64,000 bases of DNA from Kytococcus sedentarius DSM 20547 (GCF_000023925.1 NC_013169.1:806001-870000); one strand, 5' to 3'. Counted from the stretch's first letter, positions 33,727 through 43,298 are shown. Translations and numbers: made by a program. Notes: a model not told the origin generated them from the sequence alone.

Positions 33727-34407
33727 TCAGCCCCAGAGCTCGTGGATGCCGATGCCGGCCGCGGCCAACAGCTCGCGCAGCAGCGAGAGCGACAGCCCCT
33801 GCACCGCACTGGGGTCGCCCTCGACACGGGTGATGAACGGCGCCCCGTGGCCCTCGAGGGTGAACGCCCCGGCGACACCCAACGGCTCCCCGGTGGCGAC
33901 GTAGGCCTCGATCTCGGCGTCGGTGACCTCGGCGAAGGTCAGGTCGGTGGAGGCCACCGCGCCCAGCGTCGCACCGGAGCCGCCCTCGCCCTCGGGGTCG
34001 GTGTCGCGCAGGTCGATCAGCCAGTGGCCCGTGTGCAGCGTGCCGGTGCGCCCCCGCATCGAGCGCCAGCGCTCCGCGGCCACCTCGGGGGTGCCGGGCT
34101 TGCCGTGCACGTCCCCGTCGAGCTCGAGCACCGAGTCGCAGCCGATGACGACCTCGGCGGTGGCGTCCTCGGCCAGCTCCGATGCCGCGGCCTCGCACTT
34201 GGCGCGCGCGAGCACCAGCGCCACCTCATCGGGGCTGAAGGCCTGCCCGGCCGCCTCCTGGGCGCGGGCGAGCTCGGCCCCCTCGTCCACCCCGGAGACG
34301 TGCACGCGGGGCTCGATGCCGGCCGCGCCCAACAGCGCGAAGCGGGAGGGGGACTGGCTGGCCAGCACCAGCCGGTGGCCGGGGCGTTCGTGCTGCGCGG
34401 CGCTCAC
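33727..34407 (-). CDS. maf: Maf-family nucleotide pyrophosphatase
   Basis: This 226-residue protein hydrolyses non-canonical or pyrimidine NTPs to monophosphates. It shows the N-terminal Maf motif LVLASQSPSRFALLGAAGI, the VDE motif, LARAKCEAAA, the catalytic-region VIGCDSVLELDG and KPGTPEVAAERWRSMRGRT, and the C-terminal GAPFITRVEGDPSAVQGLSL. The GTG start overlaps the cupin stop as GTGA. Maf lies near accD/accE/birA in many actinobacteria; here it is 9 kb away, next to a second, truncated Maf-like gene. Confidence 0.92.
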   Translation of the reverse strand: MSAAQHERPGHRLVLASQSPSRFALLGAAGIEPRVHVSGVDEGAELARAQEAAGQAFSPDEVALVLARAKCEAAASELAEDATAEVVIGCDSVLELDGDVHGKPGTPEVAAERWRSMRGRTGTLHTGHWLIDLRDTDPEGEGGSGATLGAVASTDLTFAEVTDAEIEAYVATGEPLGVAGAFTLEGHGAPFITRVEGDPSAVQGLSLSLLRELLAAAGIGIHELWG

Positions 34408-34745
34408 ACGGACTTCACCATCGTGAGCAGGAAGTGGCAGGGCTCGGTGGCGGCCACGGCGTGCGGCACCGAGGCGGCGAGGTTCACCACGTCGCCGGGC
34501 ACCATCGCGTGCGTCTCGTCGCCGACGGTGAACTCCATCGCCCCGGCGACGACGGTGATGACGATGCGGTGGGGCGCCTTGTGCTCGGTCAGTCCTTCCC
34601 CGGCGTCGATCGCGAAGCACACGGTGCGCACCGCGTCGTCGTCCACCAGGGTGGCGGCGCGGACCTTCCCGGGCTCGATGGGGTGATCGGACACGACGGA
34701 TGTGACGACGGGGGACTGCTCGGACGTGGGGGCGGATGGGCTCAT
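34404..34745 (-). CDS. Small cupin-domain protein
   Basis: This 113-residue single-domain cupin has the motif core VVAGAMEFTVGDETHAMVPGDVVNLAASVPHAV. Metal-ligand residues are only partly kept (HKAPHR, VPHAV), so enzymatic activity is uncertain. The gene overlaps maf by four bases and is probably co-transcribed with it. TAGGCT lies seven bases before the ATG. The function is not known. Confidence 0.75.
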   Translation of the reverse strand: MSPSAPTSEQSPVVTSVVSDHPIEPGKVRAATLVDDDAVRTVCFAIDAGEGLTEHKAPHRIVITVVAGAMEFTVGDETHAMVPGDVVNLAASVPHAVAATEPCHFLLTMVKSV

Positions 34746-34768
34746 GCCCCCGAGCCTACTGGGCCGGC

Positions 34769-35341
34769 TCACCGGCAGCCGGTGGCCAGTCGCGCAGCCC
34801 GGCGCAGGTCGGCGGCGATGGCCGGGCCGGCCAGCTGCGTCAACAGGCGCCCGAGGCCCAGCGGCCCGTCGACCACGTAGTGCGCGACCACCGAGCAGCC
34901 GGCGCCGGCCGCGCTGCCCGCGTGGCCCGGGTGGCCGGAGCCGGCCGTCGAGGGGGCTCCGGCCGCGGGCTCGTGACGTTCGTGGGGCACACCAGGCTCC
35001 TCGGTGAGCTCCAGCAGGAGGTGCGCGGTGAACGGCCCGGCTGTCCCGGCCACGGCCTCGCACTTGGCACGCGCCAGCGTGAGGGCCACCTCGTCGGGGG
35101 CCAGCGATGCGCCGATCAGCTCCTCCGCCCGGGCCAGGGCCGCGTCCTCGTCCACCCCGGAGGCGTGGACCCGCGGCTCGATGCCGGCAGCCTGCAGCAG
35201 GGCCAGGCGGGAAGCCGACTGGCTCGCCAGCACGAGGTGCTGCCCCGGCGGCACCCCATCCGTCGATGCGTCGTGGACGGGGTGCTCGGTGCTCGCCTCG
35301 TCGGCGTCGTGGGTGGCGGGGCCCTGTGGCGGCTGCGTCAT
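34769..35341 (-). CDS. Truncated Maf-like protein fused to SRPBCC-like tail
   Basis: Residues about 35-100 of this 190-residue protein closely match the neighbouring Maf (LVLASQSASRLALLQAAGI, SGVDEDAALARAEEL, LARAKCEAVAG). The catalytic GCDSVL and KPGT segments are absent. The next 90 residues are Ala/Gly-rich and end CSVVAHYVVDGPLGLGRL then LRRAARLATG, which resembles the last strand and helix of SRPBCC/polyketide-cyclase proteins. It looks like a duplicated Maf 5' half joined to another gene's 3' end. Pyrophosphatase activity is unlikely. TACCCT seven bases before the ATG suggests it is still transcribed. Confidence 0.6.
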   Translation of the reverse strand: MTQPPQGPATHDADEASTEHPVHDASTDGVPPGQHLVLASQSASRLALLQAAGIEPRVHASGVDEDAALARAEELIGASLAPDEVALTLARAKCEAVAGTAGPFTAHLLLELTEEPGVPHERHEPAAGAPSTAGSGHPGHAGSAAGAGCSVVAHYVVDGPLGLGRLLTQLAGPAIAADLRRAARLATGCR

Positions 35342-35361
35342 GCGCCCGAGGGTAGTGCGCC

Positions 35362-37152
35362 TCACCGGTAGCCCGAGGCCTGGAGGGCGTAGAGCTCGGC
35401 ATAGCGCCCGCCGGCGGCCAGGAGCTCGTCGTGCGTACCCACCTCGGCCACCTTCCCCTCGTGGAGCACCACCACGAGGTCCGCCGCCGAGACGGTGGAG
35501 AAGCGGTGCGTGATGAGCAGGGTGATGCCGCCCTCGGCCCGACTGCGCCGGCCGGCCTCGGCGAACCCGTCGAAGAGCGCGTGCTCGGTGGCCGGGTCCA
35601 GCGCGCTGGTGGGCTCGTCGAGGACCTGCAGCAGGGGAGTGGTCCGCATCATGCCGCGGGCGATGGCCAGCCGCTGCCACTGCCCGCCGGAGAGCCCCAC
35701 ACCGCCGTGCTCCGGTCCCAGCGGGGTGTCCAGCCCGTCCGGCAGGGCCCGCAGCACGTCGGTGGCCGCCGCCCGCTCCAGGGCCGCGTGGACGACGGCG
35801 TCGTCCGCCGGCGCGTCGAGCGCCCCCACCCGGATGGCCTCCCGAGCCGTGGTGTGGAGCGCCACGTGGTCCTGGAAGGCCCCCGAGCAGCGGGCCCGCC
35901 AGGCCTCCAGGTCCAGCTCGGTCAGCGGCACCCCGTCCACCAGGATCCGTCCGGCGTCGAGGGAGTACATGCCGGTCAGCAGATTCACCAGGGTCGACTT
36001 GCCCGCCCCGTTCTCCCCGACCACGGCGACCGTGGCCCCGGCCGGCAGGTGCAGGTCGAGCCCGGTGAAGGTCGGCCGCTGCGCACCGGGGTAGGTGAAC
36101 GTGACGCCCTCCAGCCGGATGCCGTCGACCAGGCCGGGCGGGGGCGGCAGCTCCCCGGGGTGGGTGCTGGCCTCGGCGTAGCGCTCCAGCCACAGGGCCC
36201 GTCGCCCGATGCGGGTCGACCGGGCGGCCTGGAAGCTCACCCCGAGCAGCTGGGTGGCCTGCTGGGGCAGCTCGGAGACGACGACGATCGCCGCCGCCAC
36301 CGTCCCCGGGCCGAGGCGACCGGCCAGGACGTCCTGCAGCATCCACCACAGCACCGTCCCGCCGGCGGCCAGGTACAGCGTGGAGACCGTCGCGTTGAGC
36401 AGCGCGCCGCGGCGCTCGGCCCGCAGGACGGGGCGGCGCCAGGAGCGGGTGGCCTCCTCCGAGAGCCGTGCCAGGTGGTCCCGGGCCCCCATGACCCGCA
36501 GCTCCGCGGCCGAGGCGGGGGTGCTCCGGGCCTCCAGCAGGTGGCCGGAGAGGCGCCCCTGCGGCGCCGAGCGCTCCTCACCCTCGGCGTCCCAGGTGGT
36601 GACCTTCCGGGCCGCCCACAGCGCCGGCACCAGCCCGATGCCGAGCAGCAGCAGGCGGGGGTCGACGAGGAAGGCCACGACCAGGCTCGCGGCGACCGAG
36701 CCGACGTTGTTGAGCAGGTTGACCAGGCTCTGGAAGGCCAGCCCCATCGCGCCGCGGCGCTCGGTGAGCACCTGCAGCGTGTCCCGGTGTGCCGGGTCCA
36801 CGAGGTGGTCCATCGTCGGGGTGGTCCCGGACTGGCGGCCGCTGCGCTGGTCGAACTCGAAGCCGAGCCGGTCGTTGACGTGCATCCGCTGGGTGAGGCC
36901 GGTGAGCACCAGCGTCGAGAGCATCCCCATCGAGCCGACGAGGCCGACGGTGCCCAGCGCCAGCCGGCTGGCGTCGTGCTCGATGGCGCCGGCGACGACC
37001 ATCCCGACGAACAGCGGGCTCATCGCCCCCAGCACGTTGGCCAGCGGTTCCAGCAGGCTCAGGCAGAAGGCCAGCGGTCCGTTGCGCCACGCGGCACGGG
37101 TGATGAACCAGGCGGAGGTCAGGGCGGCGGGCTGGGGGACGTCAGTGCGCAT
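35362..37152 (-). CDS. ABC exporter half-transporter (second of pair)
   Basis: This 596-residue protein has an N-terminal transmembrane domain of about six helices and a C-terminal ATPase: Walker A GENGAGKST near 385, signature LSGGQWQRLAIARG, Walker B LLQVLDEPTSALD and switch LITHRFSTV. GAGGAG precedes the ATG, which lies inside the end of the upstream half-transporter gene, so the two are coupled and probably form a heterodimer. The divergent HTH gene suggests regulated export, perhaps of a peptide, lipid or drug. Substrate is unknown. Confidence 0.88.
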   Translation of the reverse strand: MRTDVPQPAALTSAWFITRAAWRNGPLAFCLSLLEPLANVLGAMSPLFVGMVVAGAIEHDASRLALGTVGLVGSMGMLSTLVLTGLTQRMHVNDRLGFEFDQRSGRQSGTTPTMDHLVDPAHRDTLQVLTERRGAMGLAFQSLVNLLNNVGSVAASLVVAFLVDPRLLLLGIGLVPALWAARKVTTWDAEGEERSAPQGRLSGHLLEARSTPASAAELRVMGARDHLARLSEEATRSWRRPVLRAERRGALLNATVSTLYLAAGGTVLWWMLQDVLAGRLGPGTVAAAIVVVSELPQQATQLLGVSFQAARSTRIGRRALWLERYAEASTHPGELPPPPGLVDGIRLEGVTFTYPGAQRPTFTGLDLHLPAGATVAVVGENGAGKSTLVNLLTGMYSLDAGRILVDGVPLTELDLEAWRARCSGAFQDHVALHTTAREAIRVGALDAPADDAVVHAALERAAATDVLRALPDGLDTPLGPEHGGVGLSGGQWQRLAIARGMMRTTPLLQVLDEPTSALDPATEHALFDGFAEAGRRSRAEGGITLLITHRFSTVSAADLVVVLHEGKVAEVGTHDELLAAGGRYAELYALQASGYR

Positions 37153-38965
37153 CGGGGGTCTCCTCGGAAGCGGGGGCCCCACCGGCGAACCGGCTGGCCT
37201 GCAGGGTGAACATCTGGGCGTACTCGCCGCCGGCCGCGAGGAGCTCGTCGTGGCTGCCGTCCTCGACGATCCCCTCGGGCCCCAGCACGACGATCCGCTC
37301 GGCCCGCCGCACGCTGGAGAGCCGGTGGCTGACGAGGATCGTGGTGAGGTGCCCGGCGGCGCGCAGCAGCTGCGCGAAGAGCTCGGCCTCCACCCGGACG
37401 TCGAGGGCGGCGGTCGGCTCGTCGAGCACCAGCACCCCGGCCCCCTCCTCGACGGCGGCCAGCGCCCGGGCCAGGGCGACCCGCTGCCACTGCCCGCCGG
37501 AGAGGTCCGTGCCGTCCTCGTACCCCGGGTCGAGCGGGGTGTCCGGGGAGCCGATGCGGTCCAGCAGCGCCGTGGAGGCGGCGGCCTCCAGGGCGCGGCC
37601 CACCGCGGCGTCGGCCTGCTCGCCCCCGGCCTCCCGGGCGGCGGGTGCCCCGAGCAGGACGTTCTCCCGCAGGCTCAGGTGATAGCGGGCGAAGTCCTGG
37701 AAGATCACGGCCACGCGCTGCCGGGCCGCGTCGTCGGTGCCCGGGTCGGTCTCGTCGATGCGGACGGCCCCGGCATCGGGGCGGTGCAGGCCGGTGAGGA
37801 GCTTGAGCAGGGTCGACTTGCCCACCCCGTTGACGCCCACGAGGGCCAGGGACTGCCCGGCGGGGATCTCCAGCGAGAGCTCGCGCAGGGTGGGGGCACT
37901 GGCCCCGGGGTAGGTGAAGGAGACCCGGTCGAGGCGCACCGAGGCAGCGCCGCTCGCGGGGCGCCGCGCGGCTCGCGGGGCGGCCTCACCCGCCGTGGTC
38001 TCGAGCTCCTCCAGCCGGCCGGCGTAGAGCCGTGCCCGGGCGCTGGCGGCCGAGAGGTCCCCCAGCGGGCCCAGCGCGGAGATGCCGACCAGAGCCATGA
38101 TGACCGCCATCACGGTCTGCGCGTCCGCTGCGCCGACCCACGCCTGGCGGGCGACCCAGGCCACGGTGCCGCCGATGGTGGCCAGGGCGACCAGGCTGCC
38201 GAGGAGGGCTGGCCGCATCGCCGCGTTGCGACGGCTCTCCACCCCCTGCTGGGCGTCCCGCCAGATCCGGGCGTGACCGGCCAGCAGGTGGTCGGTGAGG
38301 CCGAAGAGGCGGACCTCCTTGCCGGCCGAGCGGTCCAGCAGCAGGCCGTGGAGGTACCCGGCGTGGCGGCGCTCGGTGGACTCGGCCTCGATCAGGTCGG
38401 CCTGCACCACCTGGATGTACCGGGTGAAGAGCTGGCCGAGGAGGAGCTGCCCGGCCAGCAGCACCAGGGCCGCCCACGGCGACCACTGGACGAGGACGGC
38501 CAGTGCCGCGATGCCCTGCGCGCGGATGCCCAGCGAGATCCACGACATCTGGGTGGCCGTCAGCCCGAACTGGCTGCGCAGGTCTGCGGTGAGCGCGGTG
38601 AGGGCGCCGGCCCGGTCGGAGTTCTCCAGGTGGGCGATGCCGTGCGGGGCATCGGCCAGGGCACCGAGCCGGTGCAGCTGGTCGGCGGTCATCGCGGCCT
38701 GGTGGGAGGCGCCGGCCCACTGCAGGAGGGCCGAGAGCACCGGGGTCAGGGCGAAGGCGACGACGGCGACGAGCAACCAGTGCTGCAGCTCCTCGGTCGG
38801 GGCGCCACGCTCGAGGGCCCCGACCAGGCGGGCGGTGGCGTGGATGGAGGCGAAGGTCGCTGCGGCGATCCCCAGGGCCAGGGTCCAGGCGAGCGCCAGC
38901 CGGCCGGGTGCTGCGCGCCAGGCGTGCTTCCAGTAGAGCGCCTCCCGGCGCAGGATCTCAGGCAT
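37142..38965 (-). CDS. ABC exporter half-transporter (first of pair)
   Basis: This 607-residue protein has a six-helix membrane domain and a nucleotide-binding domain with Walker A GVNGVGKST near 375, signature LSGGQWQRVALARAL, Walker B VLVLDEPTAALD and switch ILVSHRLSSV. The glutamates after Walker B are present in both partners, so neither ATPase site is obviously dead. It is first in the pair and divergent, across 53 bp, from an HTH regulator gene. Confidence 0.88.
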   Translation of the reverse strand: MPEILRREALYWKHAWRAAPGRLALAWTLALGIAAATFASIHATARLVGALERGAPTEELQHWLLVAVVAFALTPVLSALLQWAGASHQAAMTADQLHRLGALADAPHGIAHLENSDRAGALTALTADLRSQFGLTATQMSWISLGIRAQGIAALAVLVQWSPWAALVLLAGQLLLGQLFTRYIQVVQADLIEAESTERRHAGYLHGLLLDRSAGKEVRLFGLTDHLLAGHARIWRDAQQGVESRRNAAMRPALLGSLVALATIGGTVAWVARQAWVGAADAQTVMAVIMALVGISALGPLGDLSAASARARLYAGRLEELETTAGEAAPRAARRPASGAASVRLDRVSFTYPGASAPTLRELSLEIPAGQSLALVGVNGVGKSTLLKLLTGLHRPDAGAVRIDETDPGTDDAARQRVAVIFQDFARYHLSLRENVLLGAPAAREAGGEQADAAVGRALEAAASTALLDRIGSPDTPLDPGYEDGTDLSGGQWQRVALARALAAVEEGAGVLVLDEPTAALDVRVEAELFAQLLRAAGHLTTILVSHRLSSVRRAERIVVLGPEGIVEDGSHDELLAAGGEYAQMFTLQASRFAGGAPASEETPDAH

Positions 38966-39018
38966 GGCGAGAGTCTGCGGGGAGGTCTACTTCGAACACA
39001 ACGGATTATCCTGAGTAG

Positions 39019-39651
39019 ATGGTGGAGGAGCTGGAGATCAGCGACCCGGCGGCCGTGCGTGCCCTCTCCGCGGGGCGTGGGGTCCGTTGTCTGGCGCCCT
39101 ACTTCGCCGAGCCCCGGGCCATCGCCGAGGCCGCGGAGTACCTGGAGGAGCCGATCGCCCGGGTGCACTACTGGACCCGGCGCTGGTGCGAGCTCGGACT
39201 GCTGGAGGTGGTGGAGGAGCGGGCCCGCGCCGGGCGGCCGATCCGGCTCTACCGGACCGTGGCCCAGCGCTTCGTGGTGCGACCCGAGCACCTGCCCGAG
39301 GGGCACTTCGACCGGATGATGGACCGGCACCACCGCCACCTGAGCGAGGCCCTGCGGCAAGCCGTGCTCGCGGAGAGCCCGATGTCGCTGCTGGTGCACC
39401 AGGAAGCGGGTCAGGTCGGGGTGTCCGTCTCGAACACCCCGACCCCGGAGCTGCCGGAGCCGCACTCGCGTGGAGGCAGCATCCACAGCAGCGTCGGCCT
39501 GCACCTCGACGACGCCGAGGCCCGCGAGCTGGCCGGGGAGCTGGGCGCGGTCCTCCGGAGGTGGTCCGAGCGGTGCGGGGGCCGGAGGCCCGGGCCGGGG
39601 CGCTCGACCTACCTGGCCCTGGTGGCCATGACACCGGACGAGCGGGGCTAG
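39019..39651 (+). CDS. Winged-helix (ArsR-like) regulator
   Basis: This 210-residue protein has an N-terminal helix-turn-helix (RAIAEAAEYLEEPIARVHYWTRRWCELGLLEVV, about residues 33-65) followed by a wing with GRPIRLYRTVA, and a C-terminal helical part. The pattern fits ArsR-like regulators with an added effector domain. The -10 TATCCT lies six bases before ATG 39019, so it is probably leaderless. The divergent ABC exporter genes are the obvious target. The ligand is unknown. Confidence 0.75.
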   Translation: MVEELEISDPAAVRALSAGRGVRCLAPYFAEPRAIAEAAEYLEEPIARVHYWTRRWCELGLLEVVEERARAGRPIRLYRTVAQRFVVRPEHLPEGHFDRMMDRHHRHLSEALRQAVLAESPMSLLVHQEAGQVGVSVSNTPTPELPEPHSRGGSIHSSVGLHLDDAEARELAGELGAVLRRWSERCGGRRPGPGRSTYLALVAMTPDERG

Positions 39652-39669
39652 GCCCCGCCACGGCCTGGC

Positions 39670-41376
39670 TCAGGCGCCTCGCAGCACCGCCTCGCGCAGG
39701 GTGTCCAGCCCCATGCCGCCGAGGTCCAGCGCCCGGCGGTGGAAGGCCTTGAGGTCGAACTCCTCGCCGGCGGCCTCGGCCTGGGCGCGGGCGGTGTCGC
39801 GCAGCTCGAGCCACAGGCGCTCGCCGATCTTGTAGCTCGGTGCCTGCCCCGGCCAGCCGAGGTAGCGGTCGAGCTCGAAGCGGAGGAAGCCCTCCTCCAT
39901 GTTCACGTGGTTGGTGAGGAAGGTCCACGCCTTGTCGTAGGTCCACTGGCCGCCGCCGAGCTCCTCCGGAGCCTCGAAGCCGCAGTGGAAGCCGATGTCG
40001 AGCACCACCCGGGCGGCGCGCAGGATCTGGCCGTCGAGTAGCCCCATCCGGTTGCCGGGGTCGTCCATGTACCCCAGGTCGGCCATCAGCCACTCGGCGT
40101 ACAGGGCCCAGCCCTCACCGTGGCCGGAGGTCCACGCGGCCAGCCGGCGCCAGGAGTTCAGCAGCTCCTTGCGGTACACGGTCTGCGCGACCTGCAGGTG
40201 GTGGCCGGGAACGCCCTCGTGGTAGACGGTGGTCAGCTCGCGCCAGGCGGAGAACTCGGTGACGCCCTTGGGCACGGACCACCACATGCGGCCCGGCCGG
40301 GAGAAGTCGTCGCTGGGGCCGGTGTAGTAGATGCCGCCGGTCTCGGTGGGGGCGATCATGCACTCGATGCGACGGACCGGCTCGGGAATGTCGAAGTGGG
40401 TGCCGCCCAGGTTCTCGATCACTGCGTCGGCCTTGCCCTGCATCCACTCCTGCAGCGCCTGCTTGCCGTGCAGCTGGTAGGCCGGGTCGGCGTCCAGCAC
40501 CGCCACGGCCTGCTTGATGGTGGCCCCGGGCTGGATCTGCTCGGCCGTGGCCTGCATGAGGCCGCTGATGCGGGCCAGCTCGGCCTGCCCCCAGGCGTAG
40601 GTCTCGGCGAGGTCGATCTCCGCACCCAGGAAGTAGCGCGAGTGCAGACGGTAGGCCTCCTCGCCGCAGGCGTCGGTCTCCACGGCGGTGGGCAGGACCT
40701 CCGTACCCAGGCGGTGCCCCGCATCGGCGTAGGCGGACTTGGCCAGGCGGGCGTTGGTGGTGAGCAGCTCGGCGAGCTCGGCGGGGAGCTCCGCCCCATC
40801 GGCCGTGCGGGCGTCGCGGGCGAAGGCGTCGAAGAAGCCGCCGTCGGCGGCGATGTCCTCGCACTGCCCGATGCAGGCGCGCACCTGCCGCTGGGCCGGG
40901 AGGACCCCGTGCTCACGGGCGTGGTCCAGCGAGCTGAACCAGCCGGCCAGCGCCTCGGGCACGTGCCCCAGGCGGGTGGCGATGGTCTGCCAGTCCTCGG
41001 CGGTGTCGGTGGGCATCAGGTCGAACACGTCGCGGATGCCCTGCAACGGGGAGGCGATGACGTTGAGTGCGCCGTGCGGGATCAGGGCCTCGTGCATCTC
41101 GACGGCCAGGCCGAGGCGTTCGGTCATGGCCTCCTGGGTCACGCGGTCCACCTCGTCGACCGGGGTCGCGGCGGCCAGCTCGGCCAGCGTGCGACGGTTG
41201 AGCTCGGCCGCGGCCTCCAGGCCGGCGGGGGAGTGGTCGTCGAGGCGGGACTGGTCCCCGGGAAGGCCGAGGTAGGTGGCGGTCTCGGGGCTGAGCTCCA
41301 CCTCGGCGGCGAGGTGGGCCTCGGCGATGCGGTCGATCGCCGTCTGCTCGCGGGTGGTCTGCGTCACGTCGGTCAT
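39670..41376 (-). CDS. DUF885-family protein (zincin-like)
   Basis: This 568-residue protein belongs to the DUF885 group, often secreted or cytoplasmic putative peptidases. The HEGVPGHH motif near residue 390 resembles an HExxxH-like metal site, with a downstream GHGEGWALYAEWLM segment that supplies a further acidic residue, as in gluzincins. No signal peptide is seen. No neighbour indicates a substrate. The peptidase role is inferred from the motif and not shown for this group in general. Confidence 0.8.
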   Translation of the reverse strand: MTDVTQTTREQTAIDRIAEAHLAAEVELSPETATYLGLPGDQSRLDDHSPAGLEAAAELNRRTLAELAAATPVDEVDRVTQEAMTERLGLAVEMHEALIPHGALNVIASPLQGIRDVFDLMPTDTAEDWQTIATRLGHVPEALAGWFSSLDHAREHGVLPAQRQVRACIGQCEDIAADGGFFDAFARDARTADGAELPAELAELLTTNARLAKSAYADAGHRLGTEVLPTAVETDACGEEAYRLHSRYFLGAEIDLAETYAWGQAELARISGLMQATAEQIQPGATIKQAVAVLDADPAYQLHGKQALQEWMQGKADAVIENLGGTHFDIPEPVRRIECMIAPTETGGIYYTGPSDDFSRPGRMWWSVPKGVTEFSAWRELTTVYHEGVPGHHLQVAQTVYRKELLNSWRRLAAWTSGHGEGWALYAEWLMADLGYMDDPGNRMGLLDGQILRAARVVLDIGFHCGFEAPEELGGGQWTYDKAWTFLTNHVNMEEGFLRFELDRYLGWPGQAPSYKIGERLWLELRDTARAQAEAAGEEFDLKAFHRRALDLGGMGLDTLREAVLRGA

Positions 41377-41522
41377 GGGGGGAGCCTATGCGGCGAGGTG
41401 CCCTGGTGACACGTGAGTTCCGCACCGGTGCCGAGTTCAGGTGCCACCCCTGGGCGAACTCCGCACCGGTGCGGTGCTCGGGGCCCGGCCGGTCCCCGAG
41501 TCCTTGCCTCTACGCTCATGGC

Positions 41523-42179
41523 ATGGATGCGGACGTGCTCTCGGTCAACGTGGCCCGCCCCCGGCAGGACCCCGGCGGCGCGGACCGGGTGAGCGGCATC
41601 GACAAGCGGCCGGCGGACCGCATCGAGCTGTTCGCGCCCGGGCCCTCCTACGGCGACGGGTCCGGCGTGGTGGGCGACACCATCGGGGACGTCGACCACC
41701 ACGGGGGCGCGCAGAAGGCGGTGTACGCCGTGGCGCGGGAGGAGCTCGACCACTGGCAGGCCGAGCTCGGGCGGGAGGTCGCCGACGGGGCCTTCGGGGA
41801 GAACCTCACCACCCGCGGCGTGGACTGGCGGACGGTCGTGCTCAACCAGCAGGTCCGTGTGGGGACGGCGGTGCTGGAGGTGTCGATCCCGCGCTCGCCG
41901 TGCCGCACCTTCGCCGGGTGGATGGGGGAGCGCGGCTGGCTGCGGCGGTTCACCGAGCGTGGCTGCTGCGGTAGCTACTTCCGGGTGGTCCAGCCGGGCG
42001 TGGTGCGGCCCGGCGACCCGCTGGAGCTGGGACCGGCCCCGGAACACGGGGTGACCATGGAGGTGGCCTTCGCCGGGGCGATGGGGGACCTGGACGCCTC
42101 CCGGGCGCTGGTCGCGGCGCAGTGCCTGCCGGCGATGTACCACCAGCGGCACGTGGAGGCCCTGGCCCGGCGGGGCTGA
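41523..42179 (+). CDS. MOSC-domain protein (YiiM-like)
   Basis: This 218-residue protein has the MOSC domain: GDTIGDVDHHGGAQKAVYAVAREEL, GAFGENLTTRGVD, then VSIPRSPCRTF with the conserved cysteine near residue 130. YiiM/MOSC proteins act with molybdenum cofactor in reduction of N-hydroxylated bases. TACGCT six bases before the ATG gives a leaderless start. Upstream, TCCGCACCGGTGC is repeated at 41419-41431 and 41460-41472. Nothing else is seen in that leader or in the 224-bp gap after the gene. Confidence 0.85.
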   Translation: MDADVLSVNVARPRQDPGGADRVSGIDKRPADRIELFAPGPSYGDGSGVVGDTIGDVDHHGGAQKAVYAVAREELDHWQAELGREVADGAFGENLTTRGVDWRTVVLNQQVRVGTAVLEVSIPRSPCRTFAGWMGERGWLRRFTERGCCGSYFRVVQPGVVRPGDPLELGPAPEHGVTMEVAFAGAMGDLDASRALVAAQCLPAMYHQRHVEALARRG

Positions 42180-42403
42180 GCTCGCAGGGGCCCCGGGAGG
42201 GCGACGGGTCAGGACGACCTGGCCCAGCTGTGGGTGTGCTCCGTCGAGGCGACGGGTGCGACCACGACGTCGGCTGCAGCCACTCAGGAGCAGGATGGCC
42301 AGCACGCCCGCCCCGGGCCGGTACGGGGACCTCATGTGTCCAGTATCGGCTCCCTCGCCGCGAACCGCGAGGGGAGCGCGGGGTGCGCGGCTACCGTTCC
42401 GGC

Positions 42404-43267
42404 ATGGACAGTCGGTGGGCGCAGGCGGCGGTGCGTCACGTGGAGGACAGGTGCACGGGTGAGCCGTTGGACCGCTCCCTGCGCATCACCCTGAACTTCC
42501 ACCCCGACCGCTGGTCCGGGGGCGAGCACATCCTGGCGGCGCTCGCGCGGGGTACCTATCGCTCCCAGTTCGAGACGGGCACGAGCAACGGCGGGCTGAC
42601 GGCCCACCCCGGGGGTGCACGCTGGGTGTGGGAGCAGAAGCTGTTCGGGGGCGTCTACGACGACGCCCCCGCCGCCCACCGCCCCAAGTACGGCGCGCTG
42701 GACCACCGGCGGCGGCCACTCGGCGGCGCGCCCAGGTTCGGCTCTGCCTTCCTCCGTCTTGGCGAGGCGGTGCTCGACCGGGCCACCTTCTGCTTCCCGG
42801 ACTCGGCCTGGGACCCCGAGCTGGTCGGCACCGCGCAGCACTTCGGACTCATGCCTGCTGTCCTGGCTCACGAGCGCTCCGTCGGGGAGGACCCGGGCTC
42901 CGAAGGCCGTGACCCGCTGGACGGCTACGTGGAGGCCCAGGTGCACGGGCCGGTCTCCCTGGCGCAGGACGTCGAGGCCCTGGTGCTCGACCCCGCGTAC
43001 CGCGGCACCGAGGTCGAGCGCCTCGCCCCGCTGCTCGGTGTCCCCGTCGAGTGGCACGAGGGACGGGTGCTCACCCTGGACGAGCTGGAGCGGCGACCGG
43101 CCTACCGCGGGCCGGAGCCCCTCGCCGTCGCGTGCGTCGTTGCCCGGGACGGCGTGCTCGACGCCGCGGTCCTGGGCCGGGCGGCGCGCACCGGTGACCA
43201 CGACCCGCAACTGCTCAAGTACCTGTGGCACCACACCGCGCAGTGGGGGAGCCCCCGAGGCGCGTGA
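42404..43267 (+). CDS. DUF3626-family protein
   Basis: This 287-residue protein matches the DUF3626 pattern: ITLNFHPDRWSGGEHILAAL, YRSQFETGTSNGGLTA, LFGGVYDDA, RPKYGALD, and PRFGSAFLRL. The HPDR and SQFETGTSNGG blocks are strongly conserved in this group, which may be ADP-ribosyltransferase- or toxin-related; the function is not established. TACCGT six bases before the ATG is a leaderless pattern. It stands alone and ends 31 bp before the convergent accE. Confidence 0.8.
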   Translation: MDSRWAQAAVRHVEDRCTGEPLDRSLRITLNFHPDRWSGGEHILAALARGTYRSQFETGTSNGGLTAHPGGARWVWEQKLFGGVYDDAPAAHRPKYGALDHRRRPLGGAPRFGSAFLRLGEAVLDRATFCFPDSAWDPELVGTAQHFGLMPAVLAHERSVGEDPGSEGRDPLDGYVEAQVHGPVSLAQDVEALVLDPAYRGTEVERLAPLLGVPVEWHEGRVLTLDELERRPAYRGPEPLAVACVVARDGVLDAAVLGRAARTGDHDPQLLKYLWHHTAQWGSPRGA

Positions 43268-43298
43268 GCGCCACCCCGGCCGATGGCGGGTTCACGTC

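Noticed and set aside
41419-41472. Two copies of TCCGCACCGGTGC as an operator
   Set aside because: They are direct repeats containing a common GCACCGGTGC dyad in G/C-rich DNA upstream of a leaderless gene; too little supports a regulator.
42180-42335. Minus-strand open frame starting with a lipoprotein-like signal (LLLSGCS)
   Set aside because: The frame continues antisense through the MOSC gene without family similarity; the signal-like start is probably chance.
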